The notes: generated by a model from the letters alone, not told the origin. Shown: positions 22,225 to 34,850, counted from the first letter of the stretch. The stretch: DNA of 64,000 nucleotides from Globodera rostochiensis (GCA_018350325.1 JAEVLN010000055.1:91263-155262); one strand, 5' to 3'. Numbers and translations: made by a program.

Positions 22225-22518
22225 TTAAATTTTAAAATAGCTTTTTTTAAATTTGAAATCAAAAAATGAAGACAATAATATTTTATATGCAATAAAAGCG
22301 TGAGTGAGACACTCGCACACGTTTGCGATTTTTTCCAAATGCTTAAATTTAGATTCACTAAAAATCAATTCAAAATTAAAGGGTTCTAAATCATTATTTA
22401 AATGATCGTCTTGGATATACCTAAAAAATATTATTAATAATATTAATAAGATAATAATTGGTCGGCCCTGGAACGAGCCTAAAAAGCCGCGGCGCGGGAA
22501 TGCTAAACGCACAATCAA
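22225..22518 (-). CDS. possible exon or short ORF, function unknown
   Basis: A 97-codon minus-strand frame, the second longest in the window. It starts in a GC-rich patch (R-L-A-F-P-R-R-G-F-L-G-S-F-Q-G), passes an AT-rich hydrophobic run, then reads Y-I-Q-D-D-H-L-N-N-D-L-E-P-F-N-F-E and later K-I-A-N-V-C-E-C-L-T-H-A-F, with an ordinary amino-acid mix. A T-rich tract ending TTTTTTAG lies just before GTATATCC at the junction of the hydrophobic run and the polar part, so the real unit may be an exon from about 22422 leftward. No homologous family recognised. Frames this long are somewhat rarer than chance at this composition but not excluded. Confidence 0.25.
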   Translation of the reverse strand: MIVRLAFPRRGFLGSFQGRPIIILLILLIIFFRYIQDDHLNNDLEPFNFELIFSESKFKHLEKIANVCECLTHAFIAYKILLSSFFDFKFKKSYFKI

Positions 22519-25500
22519 TTCAAATAAAATTTAATTCGGAAAAAATATATCAGCTAAGTAACACAACTTTGGATATAATGAAAATGGGTTAATTTGCATA
22601 AAAATAAATATTAAATATATTATGCTAGAGTCAATAAATTTTCGCCGCTATGGGTTAATTGAATTAGTTAACAAAGTGATATATAAATAAACAAAATTTA
22701 TAATGAATAACCAGTCTAATAAAAAAAAAGAATAAAAATGTTATTAAAAAATTTTAAAAATTACCTTGCTATTGTTATGATATTTATAAATTGAAAAAAA
22801 TACAATTTTTTACTCTGATTTCTAGTTTGCTTTGTTTTTTGTATATATTTTGCCTTTTATAAATTTAATTATATTAAAATTCATCAACGGGTTCATTCAG
22901 CAACTTATTTTGAAATGACCAATTATTTGAGATAATGGTTCATTTGACGCAAATGAAGGGACTGGATTAAGAACATTTAATTTTTATTTGTGGAAGATAT
23001 GAAGGCAAAAACAAATTTTTTTTTAAATTTTCTCAGTATTGCGGAATATTCCAGGAAAAAAGAAAGAATTTTAAATTATATAAATTAATTAAAAATTAAA
23101 GAATACTTATTCCTAAATGAAAGAATAGCAAATAATATCGCGCAACGTTCTGAACAAAATTATTTTTAATACGAAAACGATAAGTAATTTTAAAAATAAA
23201 AACAAAACAAATGTAGTTGTAATTTAACATCTGGTAATGTTAATAATAGAGCCATTCCAAATTTTGATTTCTTATTTATGAATATTAATCTATGCCATAT
23301 ATAAACATCTATTAATACTAATAATTTAAAAATGTGCGTTTTGTTCACCACTTGAATTCAAAAATTGGGATTGTAAAGCTGAAAGATGTATTAACAAATT
23401 TACTTGCAAGGTCACAACATTAAAAATCCTATTAGCCTCAGATATAAATACAATTAAAAAATAGAATGATTACAAAAAAAGTTACCTCTTGTAAAAATAT
23501 GATATAAAAATATCAATAAACTAAAATAAAATAATAATTTTAAATCCCGGTCGTCTTAAAATTAAAGCAACGATATTATCGAGAATCTAATTCTAACTGC
23601 GAAAAAAATGTATTAAAAAGGTATTAAAAATATTAAAGTTGAAAGACATCAATTTAAAGTAAAAAGCGGCAATTATACAAAAAAAATTTTTAAATATTAA
23701 GTTCAGGCGTGAAAAAAAATCATTAACAAAGCAACGGGGAAAATCAAGTAAAATCATAAGACTGTTCATCATAAAATTAAAACCCGAAAATAAAGGCAAG
23801 TGATAAAATAAATAAAAACATGTATATAAATAATTAGTCGGACTTAAATCTATGATTGTTTTATTAGATCCAGATAAAAACATTTTAATTTAAAAAACCA
23901 AAGCGGCATAAATTTAAAAAAGTAAAAAATTATTTTTAACATCAAGCACGGTTTAAAGAATAATTTCTTGATAATATTTTTAAAGACCCAATTAAAAAAA
24001 TAACAAGACATATGGCTTCAAAAAAATCAATTTAGAATATTCTTATAAAAATATGACAAATGAGAATGAAGGATGTTCGAGAATTACACTCATTGTCATT
24101 TATATTCTCATTAAATATTATGCTCGTTATCATTATTGTATTATTACAAATGATTATTGAAGAAAAATAAAATAACATTGAAATACTGTTTGTGCCAGAA
24201 GCTGCAATTTAATTGTCATTATTTACTATATTTTAAATTCTTGGAGCGAAATTCATGTGTGTGATGGCAGAGCGAACAAATTTTATAAAACAAACAAAAA
24301 TTATTTTATCTACATAATAATACAAATTTTGCTCTGAATGTGCGCGGCGCTGCTACCTTCTTGCCAATGGAAACACATAAAAAAATAATTCTGTCGTTTA
24401 TATTTTATTCATTTATTATTTTAAGTTATTTTAAATGTGCATTACTTTAATATATGTTTTGTATTTGTTCTGAATGAAAATCAATGATATTTTATAATAT
24501 AAAAAAAAAATTTAAAATTAACTAAAACTCGCTGAAGGCTTAAACAATCTTGCAAATTTATAACCCTGATTTGATCATAAAAATTATTAAATGCAAATAA
24601 ATCAGCAATTAATGCCAAAAATGGGGTATTTGTGTAAATTTTTTGCCTTTTACTTTTTATTTTAAAGATTTGAACTCTCAAAAATAGTACTTTTCTAAAA
24701 AAAATATACTTGGCAGCCCTGACAAATCTAGGTTAGGAACTGAATTTCACCGTATTCCAAAAAATCGAAATTTTGATTTCTTTTTGTCAAAATCACAAAT
24801 GTTTTGAAAACCTTTATAAAAATATAATAAGAACTCGAATTTTTCTTGTTAAAATGTTTCATAGAAATTTTCCATTTAGGAGTCCTATAATCCGTAAGTA
24901 AAAGAAATTCTGCAAATTGCTGTAAAGACGAGATAACAACTTTTAAGTATCTTTTAGCAAAAACTAAAATTCTTTAAAACTAAAAGTTTAGAAGACTTCA
25001 AGCTTTGCGAATACACTTTTTCCATTAAATTCAAAAGCGATCCAAATGGCTTCCGGGACAGACACATTGTGTGACTGACTGCAAGTCGTTCTTTGCTCTT
25101 CCCCCCCCCCCCCCAAATCAAATGTATTGATTCCCAAGACGAACACCTACCAGCTAACCCTCACCATTTGCATCTAATCGTCGCACATTTCGCACATTAA
25201 CCCAATCAACCGTCAATCCTAATATTCAGCAAATACTTTTTTTTTTGTTAAATTTGATTGATAGATAAAAATGTATTTTTATCAAAGCTGTGACATCTTA
25301 TGTTTCTATAAATTTTCAGCAGAAATGCAATTAAAAAATAATTTTTGTATATTTAACACTTCCATCAATGTACAATAAAGGAACATTTTTTTCTTTGATT
25401 TTAAAGGTGGCGTAAAATGTTGATTTTTTATACTTTTGAACTTGCTCTTCGCCAAAAAAACATAAAATCACAGTTTTTGAGTCTAAACATTAGCACGTTG

Positions 25501-26550
25501 GCCATTTAAATTTTAGATACACAAATTAATTTTGTGATTTGTCGTAATTTACAGAAAATGTCTTTATGCAAAACTAAGGATGTTTCCTTCAATTGACTTT
25601 GAGCAATCTCTTTTTTTTGAAACAATTTTTTTTTCAATCAGCAATAAATAACAAACTACTTTATGCCGCGTGCTACGCCTGAAACCTAGATTATTGAAAT
25701 AAATCATATTTTATTTTTATTAAATACTTTAATTAAAAATTTAAACCAAATAGTAAAATATAGCACGGGTTGCAAAGAATAAATACGTGAAAAGTGTAAA
25801 TTTCACATTCAAAACACAAAAATTTTTTAAAATATTTTATTGATTTCAATAAATAAATAAAAAATCCGGCAGCATTGCTATAAATTATTTTCACTCATAT
25901 ACTTACAGAAAAAAGTAAAGCATTTAAAAAACATCTAAGACCTTGCAATCAATTTAGAGTGTGATCAAACAAAATAACAAATACACATGATGGCACCAGC
26001 TGACCGTGAAATATTTTTTCGAAGGCAAAGGTGATGAAAAATAAAATATTTCAAATCCTCAAAAACAAAAATAAAAAATGTTTTAAATCATTCATCAGCT
26101 TCAAAAGAAACTTTTTGATGCGCATTTGGCGATCTAATAAGAAATATTTGATCCTTCCTAACAAACTATTAAACAAAGGTCTAAAAAATTAAATGTGGAT
26201 AATAATCATTAAATTAATACAATCAGTTTAAAAAAAAACGTGTAATAAAGGCGCGTGGATTGCATCAAAAACAAAATAAACGAAGCCATTGAAAAATAAA
26301 TAAATAAACTAAAATTAAAATCGTATTAAAAAAATAATCAACAAAGAAATTAAAATTTTTAAATAAATATTGTGAATATGAACACGATAAAGGAAGAAAA
26401 TGTACTGCGACACGATACGTAGATGGAACACCTTAATTTGAAAAAATTATATAAATATAATATAAACTGAAAGGTATACTATATTATCACATGTATTTAA
26501 TTTCATTTAACTTAAACAAATCACTAATAAATAAATTTTACATAAAACGC
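22519..26550. other. AT-rich DNA, no gene seen
   Basis: Mostly A-rich, mixed between 24.2 and 25.7 kb. A GC-richer patch at 24330-24375 is open on the plus strand (L-N-V-R-G-A-A-T-F-L-P-M-E-T-H). The stretch 25030-25215 is C-rich and contains a 14-base C run at 25101-25114. The 96-codon minus frame at 23593-23883 is Phe/Leu-rich and unrecognised. Confidence 0.4.
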
Positions 26551-26639
26551 ATTTTAGCTGCATGACAGGCGAGCAGAAAGGAGACGGCAAAGTTCGGCAA
26601 ATAAAATTACGTGTGAGACAAATTTAAAATTTGTTTTTT

Positions 26640-27290
26640 GAAGAAATAGTGTGCTAAAAAGAGATAGTGCGGCGTCGAGAGTAATTTGGACATCAACGCA
26701 CCCCATCTAATAATTTTTTAGTTACTTTTTTGAACATTTTATTTTTGAAAAAATAGTGTGCTAAAAAGAGAGAGTCAGACGGTTAGAGTAATTTGGTCAT
26801 CAACGCACCCCATCAAAAATTGTTTTAGTTTAATTTCTAAAAATTTTATTTTTTGAAGAAATAATGTGCTAAAAAGAGAGAGTCAGGCGGCGAGAGTAAT
26901 TTGGACATCAACGCACCCCATCTAAAAATTGTTTTAGCTTAATTTCTGAAAACTTTATTTTTTGAAGAAATAGTGTGCTAAAAAGAGAGTCAGACGACGA
27001 GAGTAATTTGGACTCAACGCACCCATCTAAAAAATGTTTAATTTATTTCTGAAAATTTTATTTTTTGAAGAAATAATGTGCTAAAAAGAGAGAGTCAGGC
27101 GGCGAGAGTAATTTGGACATGAATTAGTTAATTTCTGAAAATTTTATTTTAGAAATAGTGTGTTAAAAAGAGAGAGTCAGGCGGCGAGAGTAATTTGGAC
27201 ATCAACGCACCCCATCTAAAAATTGTTTTAGCTTAATTTCTAAAAATTTTATTTTTTGAAGAAATAGTGTGCTAAAAAGAGAGAGAAAAA
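26640..27290 (+). repeat. satellite array, about 107-bp unit, seven copies
   Basis: GTGCTAAAAAGAGA recurs (last base group varying) at 26651, 26758, 26866, 26975, 27078, 27160 and 27269, giving spacings of 107, 108, 109, 103, 82 and 109 bp. A typical unit holds AGAGAGTCAGGCGGCGAGAG, TAATTTGGACATCAACGCAC, CCCATCTAAAAATTGTTTTA and a T-rich end with TTTTTTGAAGAAATA. One unit is shortened and units differ by point changes. The same satellite occurs inverted at 54735-55390, and one partial unit sits at 34236-34297. Confidence 0.95.
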
Positions 27291-30200
27291 ATATGTTAAT
27301 TTATAAATAATATGAAAATGTTTTTAATATTAAATTACATTACTTCAATTTTCAAGTTACACGTCGGCTGTCTTCATATGTCACTTACATGTGGATTGCC
27401 AGGCATGGCGCCTTGAAAGGTTTAGAATTTAATGGATGTGATGAATGTTTTTAAATAACTTAATTAGTAATTTGACCTTTTCTTGAATCCGATAATTATA
27501 AAGTCAATTGAATAAAAATCATTAGTACTCCAAATTGAAAAAAACCGTGATAATTCAAAATAATAATTTTTTAAAGGATAAGAAAGTAAAACAAAAGTTG
27601 ATTAAGTAATTTATAACATAAATTAAAAAACTATATGCATTAGATTTAAATCGGAATCCATAAATTAAACAATGTAAGTTTAATTTAATAATATTTCAAT
27701 ACAACAATACATTTAAGAAAGAATAAATATTTAGTCTAATTGAATAATACACTTATAAAATGATTAACAAAGTTAAAAGAAAGACGCAATTGTTTATTGC
27801 TCAAAATAGGTGAAGGAAAAGTAATATTAAATCGAAAAAATGAAAAAAAAAAATGAATAAAGAACTTTCGGTAATTTGTGTCTATAGCACATCTGTGCGC
27901 CAAACTTTAAAAATATCAATGCTTTAATAAAAAATAGAACAATGCGTCAAGTACAAATTCAAAAAATATTTTGTATTTTCTGTGTGATGAAATTGGAAAG
28001 TTTTAAATAAATATTATTAAAAAAATAATAATAAACAAATGCAAACAACACCCTAAGTTTTGGGAACGTTTTAGTTAATAGTATTTATAAAAATCCGTAA
28101 TCTACATTATCTGGAAGCAGCTGATGAACAGGAAAAATGAACGTCTACAAAGCTTTTTAAGAAGCTAAGCAAGCTTTTTATAAATAAAAAAACGCCTTTA
28201 TGTAAATTAAAAGCAAATATATAACTTATATTTTATAACAATAAATAATAAATTCCATATAAATGTATCAATTGATAATATTTAGTGATTTTGATAAAAT
28301 ACCTTTGCATACATAAATTTAAATACAATAAGGTAATTAATACAGTACACTCGAAGGGTCTCGTAATACTGATTACTTATTACGGATTTAAGCTAATTAA
28401 ACCAATATTAAATTTCCAAAAATAGATTAAATAATAATAACAAATATAAATACATTATCAGATAAAGCAAGAATTCTTAAATGACTAATAAAACTAGAAA
28501 AATATAACAAATAAAAACGACAAATTATCAAAATGTATGTTTCAAAGTTAGCTGTTCAAATGAGGCATGAGGAAGCAATTGATCAAGAAAATTTTTTTCT
28601 TCTCTCGAATTACAAAACGTAAACTAAATAAATTAAATATATCCAAGAATTTATTGTTTAGTTTCAAATTGATAAGAACGAATATTTTAATGAAAACATG
28701 CAAATTTTGATTAAAAAAAGGCCCTGAAAATTTATACCTATACATAATGATCAGTAATTTAAATTTAAAAAACAAGTAAAAAATTTAATATGAATTTGAT
28801 CTTAGATCGATATTTGAATTACTATTTAAAGAACTTTGCATAATTTATAAATTAGACCCTTAAAAATGCTATATTATCATTCTATTTAAAATTGTGCATC
28901 GATATTGCTACTAAAATTGTTTATAAAATTATAATAAAACCTCCATTTTTATTTGTTGAATTATTGCACAGCTACCCTCTGTAAAAACTATAAAACATAT
29001 TTTAGCGAAAATCCGGATTACATGACATAAATAAATTAAACACGAATTATTTAATAAACACTTGATAGAAATATATAAATTATTAAAAATGATCAAGGGT
29101 TAACCCCGAATGGCTTCCCTTTACTGGAAGAAAAATTTAATTATTATGTGTACCCAGAAGAAAAGTAAATAATTTAAGGTATTTATTAAAAAATAAGATT
29201 TGCTAGTTATGATTTATTATATTAAGATATACGAAAAGCTGCTATCTAAAATATATTCGAGCATACATAAAGAATTTGGAACAATTTTGTACGCGATGGA
29301 GGCATGCCCGAATTCTCCCAAACTGTCGCCGGTGGAAATAATAAAATTCAAATTGTTAAATTATATTAAAAAAAAAATTATAAACACAAATTAAATCAAA
29401 ATTTTAAATTATCTCAGGAAAGACATCAACAAAAGTGACAGTCTGTCAACTGCATCATTTCACAGACCCGTTCAATACGCGCTAAAAACTTATTAAAATA
29501 CAAAAATAGAAACAAAAAATTAGAGAATCAGACTGAAAACGTAAGAAAAACACAACAGATTCAACGACATAACATAAAAACATAACTTTATAAATATTTG
29601 ACGAAAACAAAATTTTACATACCTAACAATAATATAAAAGTTAAAATCAAAGATGAATTTGTTCTGGTATAAAGTTAAAATATTTTTTAAGATCATTGAA
29701 AATACTCTATTTTAAAAAGAATAGCATTCTATGAATAAATTAAATCACAGAATGCGAACATCGCAGCCGCATTATACAAAAACGACAAGGGTCTCTATTA
29801 CAGTTATATAATTTAAACAAATATTGCAGCCCAAAAAAATTAAGGCTAAATTTGCTTTAAAAATCTATACATAGACCCATTCGGTTCGGAATTATTTAAA
29901 ACATTTATAAGTTTTAAAATTAAATTAACGAGCATGTTAAACTGTTAACTTTATTTCTTAACACTCTCAGGGCAGGGAGTTTAAGTGAAGTAAAGTATAT
30001 CATTTGTGCTCCAAATAGAAGATATTCTTATGCGATAAAATTAATTTAAATGTGTGAATAGTTTACATCAATTTGAAAAAAGGAATAGTACTTAAAAATA
30101 ACCAAATAAAACAATACTAAATAAAGGAAATATACAAATGTAAAAGTTTTGTTCAATATTTCCTTAGTTTAAAAAGTGAATACATTTTATGTTTACTCAT

Positions 30201-30892
30201 AACATACTAACAATGTTCAACTTTAACAATATGGTATCTGTTGGCTCTATATTATTATTGCGGTGTTTTTTTAATGGTGGTGATTTATAAAGATTTTTTT
30301 GGGTTTTAAGCAATCCTTAGCAAAAAGATTTGCAAAAATTTTGTTTGCGCGCGGATTTCTTTGTCTAATCATAGGTTAGTCCCTTTCTTTTTTTTATATA
30401 AGATTGGGGCAAATTTATATCAATTATTTATTAAAAAGATGTGTTTTGATTTCTTTAAAATTTTTAATAATCATTTGTATCCCGATTTTAATGCTAAATT
30501 AGCAACAATTTGGAAATCAAGCCACCAAACTGTATTAAAAATATAAAATTTACCTTTAATATTTGTGTATTTATAAGAAGACAAATTAGTGATCAGAAAA
30601 AAATCAAAATAATTAACAGACATGTCTGCAAATCATCGTTTTTTTTAAAAGTTCTACTTCATGTGAGTGCCGATTAATATATAAAAATTATGTGAATTGG
30701 ATGCTAATCCCTATGTATGCAATTTTATAAAAGTTAAATAATTGTAAATTAATTTTTCATTTTAAAATAATATCTGGCAATGCGTTAGAACATTTCAATC
30801 TTTTTTCTTAAAAAATAATTTAATAAAATGTTAGTTCACTTTTTAGCTAATCATAAAATACATTAAAAACCTTTATATTTAAATTTTAAACT
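27291..30892. other. AT-rich DNA, no gene seen
   Basis: A-rich plus strand with a T-rich patch at about 30.2-30.5 kb. A GC-richer piece at 27360-27420 directly follows the satellite. The frame at 29200-29394 has one ordinary-looking segment (F-G-T-I-L-Y-A-M-E-A-C-P-N-S-P-K-L-S) but is otherwise low-complexity. Other frames are at chance length. Confidence 0.4.
28051..28140 (+). repeat. dispersed repeat R7, copy 2
   Basis: Partner of 19865-19915; see there. The shared blocks are AAGTTTTGG-GAACG and GCAGCTGATGAA. Confidence 0.45.
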
Positions 30893-31222
30893 GTTTACTG
30901 ATTATTGATAATATTTTAACTCCGTAATATGCGATTTATTGGATTTGTGTTAGTCACAAAAATGTATTTGAATATATAAAGATGATTTGCACAAATAAAG
31001 TCAATAGAATCCTAAAATAAATAAAATGGAAAGTTAATAAATATGACAGCAGGCTATTTTTAATAAAAGTATTTTATTTATACAGTAATGATCGGATAAA
31101 GTGTTTATATGTAAAATTTAAATGCGGCAATTTCACTTATAATGCTGATTTGACTTTTAAAAAAAGAATGATACTAGTTTCAAATAAATGTTTTTTATGA
31201 AAACAAATTTTTTCAATTATTC

Positions 31223-31429
31223 TTATGCAATAAAGTTTAATAATAAGTAGTATAAAATACTGCTCAACTTACACATCAATTTGAAAAAAGCATCTTTGTG
31301 TAAACCAGTTAAACACAGAGCTAAATAAACCCAAAGTGATATATTAAATAAATCAAAAAACTTTTGATTTGTGAAAGCTGCTAACGCGCCAATTATAAAA
31401 ATTGGTATTAGCATACAATTTACAAACAA
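31223..31429 (-). CDS. possible short membrane-type ORF, copy 1
   Basis: A 68-codon minus-strand frame with an ATG start, repeated without change at 35248-35454 because it lies in the large duplication. The product has hydrophobic stretches (C-M-L-I-P-I-F-I-I-G-A-L-A-A-F and L-W-V-Y-L-A-L-C-L-T-G-L) separated by polar residues. Identity between copies reflects recent duplication, not selection. Length is at chance level; no family recognised. Confidence 0.15.
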   Translation of the reverse strand: MFVNCMLIPIFIIGALAAFTNQKFFDLFNISLWVYLALCLTGLHKDAFFKLMCKLSSILYYLLLNFIA

Positions 31430-32220
31430 AATTACATCATTATTAAAAGTAAAATATTCATAAAAGGCAACAAATCAAATTGGAAATTGCCAAAATATTA
31501 AGAGTCTTTATTTGAGAGAAAAGACGTGGATTAAGCGGCGCCGAGGCTTGACGGTGGATTAGCAATTAAAAATTAATATAAAAATGAAATTTTGTTAGCG
31601 TATTTGACACACTAACTCAGAAAAATCAAATTTATATGCATAAAAATATAAAAGAATCTTCCTCAATATAATCAGATTAATGGAATTATAAGCCGATAAA
31701 AACAAATTTAAAAAATATTTTGTAAAGAGTAAAAATTTAATAATACATAAACAAATAACTTATTTGATGATTAAATATGAAAATATAAAATGATCTATTT
31801 AAAACAAATGATTGGACTTTAAAATTATGAAAATAATATTTAGTGAAAATATGCTACCTAAATTACAATTTGTTAAAATGTTCAGTTAAAAATAATTTCA
31901 ATAATCAGCGCAGGACGACGTAGGCGCGTTCGTCTGGAGAGTAAGGCTAATTGCCATTTTAATACAGTAAAAACAGATAAATTAAAACGTTATCTAAAAA
32001 CAATAAAACATATTTAAAATTCCAACGAAAATTACAACATAAATAATACAAGTCATTTTCAAAACAAATAAAAAATCCATTTATAATAATTTTAAATTAA
32101 AGCTTAATTTTTAGCCAATTTTTTTAGTATAAGTTTTACAATTAACTCAAAAAACAATAAACATTCTAAACTTTTATTTTACATTTCTGATAATTTTTAA
32201 AAATAAGTTCTTTTGCTTAC

Positions 32221-32321
32221 GCTTTGCCATTTTTGACGATGGCATAGATCAACCAACGCCAAGTGGTCTGGATCTTTATAGACGCCCACAAACCCGACTT
32301 TCCAATCATTAATGTTTTTTG
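32221..32321 (-). other. possible minus-strand internal exon, copy 1
   Basis: A GC-richer island that on the minus strand ends at CAAAGC|GTAAGC, a very good splice donor. It reads for 33 codons: K-N-I-N-D-W-K-V-G-F-V-G-V-Y-K-D-P-D-H-L, then A-L-V-D-L-C-H-R-Q-K-W-Q-S. The upstream acceptor would be CTTCATAAG, which lacks a long pyrimidine tract. About 300 bp further along the minus strand, CTTACTCTCCAG (near 31938) is a strong acceptor followed by T-N-A-P-T-S-S-C-A-D-Y and a stop, in the matching phase. The plus strand is also open over part of the island. Family not recognised. Confidence 0.3.
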
Positions 32322-32885
32322 CTTATGAAGATAGTTATTTGCTGGATAGCTAGCTAATTCATAACAAAATAATATTTGAAACAAAATGAAAATACATATT
32401 AGCTTATGCTTGTCAATAAAGTTAATGTTTTAACACAAAACTAAATAAAAATTTAATTTAAAAATTCGTGGCAAGAGACTCTTCTTTTTGCTTTTTATAA
32501 ATTATAGTTATTTGAAAATTTTATTTCTGTTAGCTGGTAAAAATGGCAAGTTTTGCATTATATTAGATAAACTGGGTATTAAAAATGTATGATTTAAATA
32601 ATACTTTTTTAAACTTGGGATAAAAGTTTAATAAAAAAATAAAGTTTTAATTCAAAAATTCACCAACATCTCAAAACGTTTACAAAATTCTAAATGGCAG
32701 GTGTTAAAATGAACTTAACATTTTTTTTGCTTTGCCCGTGTTGGTTTGAGATGTTTTGCATTATTGTAGAGTTTTTCAAACTGCGTCGAGTGGTGTTTAG
32801 TTTGTTTTACAAAAATTTGAAATTTTTGAGCTAGGCCCCCTAGAAGGTTTTTCGGTTTTTTGTCATTAACTTTTTTTTGGCTGGA

Positions 32886-32960
32886 TTTCAGGCGAAATAA
32901 AGATCGCTTTCAAAACCCAACTTTTCGAGAGCTATCGATTGGTGATTATTTCGCCTGAAA
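32886..32960. repeat. 15-bp perfect inverted repeat
   Basis: TTTCAGGCGAAATAA at 32886-32900 and its exact reverse complement TTATTTCGCCTGAAA at 32946-32960 enclose 45 bases. It directly precedes the tRNA-like sequence and may belong to the same insertion. Confidence 0.75.
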
Positions 32961-32982
32961 ATTCCAAAAAGTGCTTTTTGCC

Positions 32983-33060
32983 AGCCAAGTGCATCGGTGG
33001 CGGAATGGTTAGTGGTGTGTGTGTGGGGGGTCGGGTGGGGGTTCGAATCCGCTTGGCTTA
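32983..33060 (+). pseudogene. tRNA-like sequence (tRNA-derived SINE or pseudogene)
   Basis: TGGCGGAATGGTTAG resembles an A box and GGTTCGAATCC is a perfect B box. AGCCAAG and CTTGGCT flank it as a 7-bp inverted pair that could be an acceptor stem, though it overlaps the T-arm side. Between the boxes lies a G-rich tract (GTGTGTGTGTGGGGGGTCGG) where an anticodon arm should be. So it has pol III promoter-like boxes but no credible anticodon. The tRNA-like sequence at 15223-15290 has a similar G-rich middle, suggesting one family. Confidence 0.55.
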
Positions 33061-33954
33061 AATCATTTTTTACCACTTTCTGTTTATATGTACGGTAGTG
33101 GAAACAATTTCTAAAATTCTTATAAATCATTCCCGAGTTTTTAAAAATATTTTTAGGGGGTATTTGGAAATTTTTTGAAATTTCATTTTTTCGGTCACCA
33201 AAATTGGGGAAATGTTATGAAAATTCATAACTTTTTTTGTTGAAGATCATTCGCAATGAATTTGGTCTCATAAAATGCAGAATAATAAGCGCTATTTTTG
33301 TGATATTATTGTTTTGGTGGAAGATTAAAATTCAAAAAGTTAAGGTCAATTTTTCGAAAAAAATGAATTTTTCACAAAAAAAATCATAAAAATTTTTTGA
33401 AAAGAGATTTTCAAAAACTAATTAATTAGATAAATAGCTTATTTTTTTCTCTATTAAAAACTATTTTACTTCTTATTAATGCCTCAACACAAAACTGAGT
33501 TATGTTGAAAAAGTGAAATTGGGTTTCAAATCCATAGGGGGACCCCTTTTGGGGTATAATCGAAAATTTTTTTGGTCCAAATTTGATCAAAATGAATTTA
33601 TTTCGACTAAATTTAATACGCTGAACACGAATTTGTACTTTGTTTTTTGGTTAAACAAAGTTAAACATCGAAAAAGTGCCTCAAAATGTGAATAAAAATA
33701 GAGAAAATAAATGTGAAGAAATAGAGTGCAAATTTGAGAGATTTGGGTAGACACGTTAGAGGAAAAGAGAGATAACTGTGAATGTCTTATGTTCCCTTGA
33801 GTACTTGCACCCCATAGAATTATTGTTTTGAAAAATTATTAAGGGGGGGGGGGAGGGGCTCGCCGAATTTGAATCAGTTTTATGATTAGCTTAAAGATGT
33901 GTTGAAATAATTGGCAAACATATATTGAAGGTGAGGTATTGTTACAAATTTCTT

Positions 33955-34850
33955 CTCAAATGTTGTAACTGGCACAATCAACGGTTCCAAATTGAATTCG
34001 CACACCCCGAACCGTTGTACCTGGCTCAATCAACGGTTAAAAATGCATTCCCCGCATCTTAAACCGTTGTACCTGGCTCAATCAACGGTTAAAAAATGCA
34101 TTCCCCGCATCTTAAACCGTTGTACCTGGCTCAATTAACAGTTCAAAATTGCATCCCCGTACCCCGAACCGTTGTACCTGTACCTGGCCTCATTTTGGCC
34201 CATCAGCAGTTTAAAACTGCTATCCCCCGAACTCAGGCGGCGAGAGTAATTTGGACACCGACGCACCCCATCTAAAAATTGTTTTAGGTTAATTCAAACT
34301 CCATCCCCGCACCCCGGATTGTTGTACCTGGCCTCATTTTTGGCCCAATCAGCAGTTCATGCACACCCCGAACCCCAAACCGTTGTACCTGGCTCAATCA
34401 ACGGTTCTAAACTGCATTCCCCGCACCCCAAACCGTTCTACCTGGCCTCTTTTCTGGCTGAATCAACGGTTCAAAACTGCCATCCCCGTACCCCAAATCG
34501 TTGTACCTGGCCTCTTTTTTGGCTGAATCAACGGTTCAAAACTGCCATCCCCGCACCCCGAACTGTTGACCTGGCCTCTTTTTTGGCTCAATCATCAATT
34601 TAAACTCCATCCCCGCATCCCAAACGGTTGTACCTGGCCTCTTTTTTGGCTCAATCAACGGTTCTAAACTGCCATCCCCGCACCCCAAACCGTTGTACCT
34701 GGCTCAATCAACAGTTCAAACTACCATCCCCGACCCCAAATCGTTGTACCTGGCCTCTTTTTAGGCTCAATCATCAATTTAAACTCCATCCCCGCAAACC
34801 GTTGTACCGGGCTTCACCCCCAACTGCACACCCCGAACCCCGACCTAGGT
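33955..34850. repeat. C-rich minisatellite, unit about 50-65 bp
   Basis: Repeated elements are CCGTTGTACCTGGC, optional CTCTTTTTTGGCT, CAATCAACGGTTCAAAACTG and CATCCCCGCACCCCGAA, in more than ten irregular units with deletions and swaps. Strand bias is strong: C runs on plus, G runs on minus. The motif W-P-L-F-W-L-N-Q or Y-L-A-S-F-L-A-Q-S recurs when it is translated, giving 94- and 74-codon frames at 34319-34603 and 34628-34852 that reflect the repeat, not a gene. A piece of the 107-bp satellite is embedded at 34236-34297. Confidence 0.9.
34236..34297 (+). repeat. orphan partial unit of the 107-bp satellite
   Basis: TCAGGCGGCGAGAGTAATTT, GGACACCGACGCACCCCATC and TAAAAATTGTTTTAG match the core of the satellite at 26640-27290, in the same orientation. 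It interrupts the C-rich minisatellite. Confidence 0.9.

Larger units (their letters stand above)
30893..32721. repeat. large direct repeat, copy 1 (1829 bp)
   Basis: Nearly identical to 34918-36743. The only differences I found are one base near 31071 (G against T) and a 3-bp length change near 31614 (ACTAACTCAG against ACTAACG). Homology starts at GTTTACTGATTATTG and stops abruptly at GAACTTAACAT. It does not begin with TG or end with CA, and there is no short target duplication outside the pair, so it does not look like a pair of retrotransposon LTRs. A recent tandem duplication with an insertion, or two haplotypes joined in assembly, are the main explanations. Confidence 0.95.

Noticed and set aside
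23593..23883. 96-codon minus-strand frame as a gene
   Set aside because: Phe/Leu/Asn-rich, driven by AT content, no GC rise, no domain, length within chance expectation.
26640..27290. CRISPR array
   Set aside because: The whole 107-bp unit repeats, without unique spacers between short repeats, and the genome is eukaryotic in character.
32983..33060. Functional tRNA gene
   Set aside because: A- and B-box-like parts are present but there is no anticodon arm, and the G-rich middle cannot fold as a tRNA.
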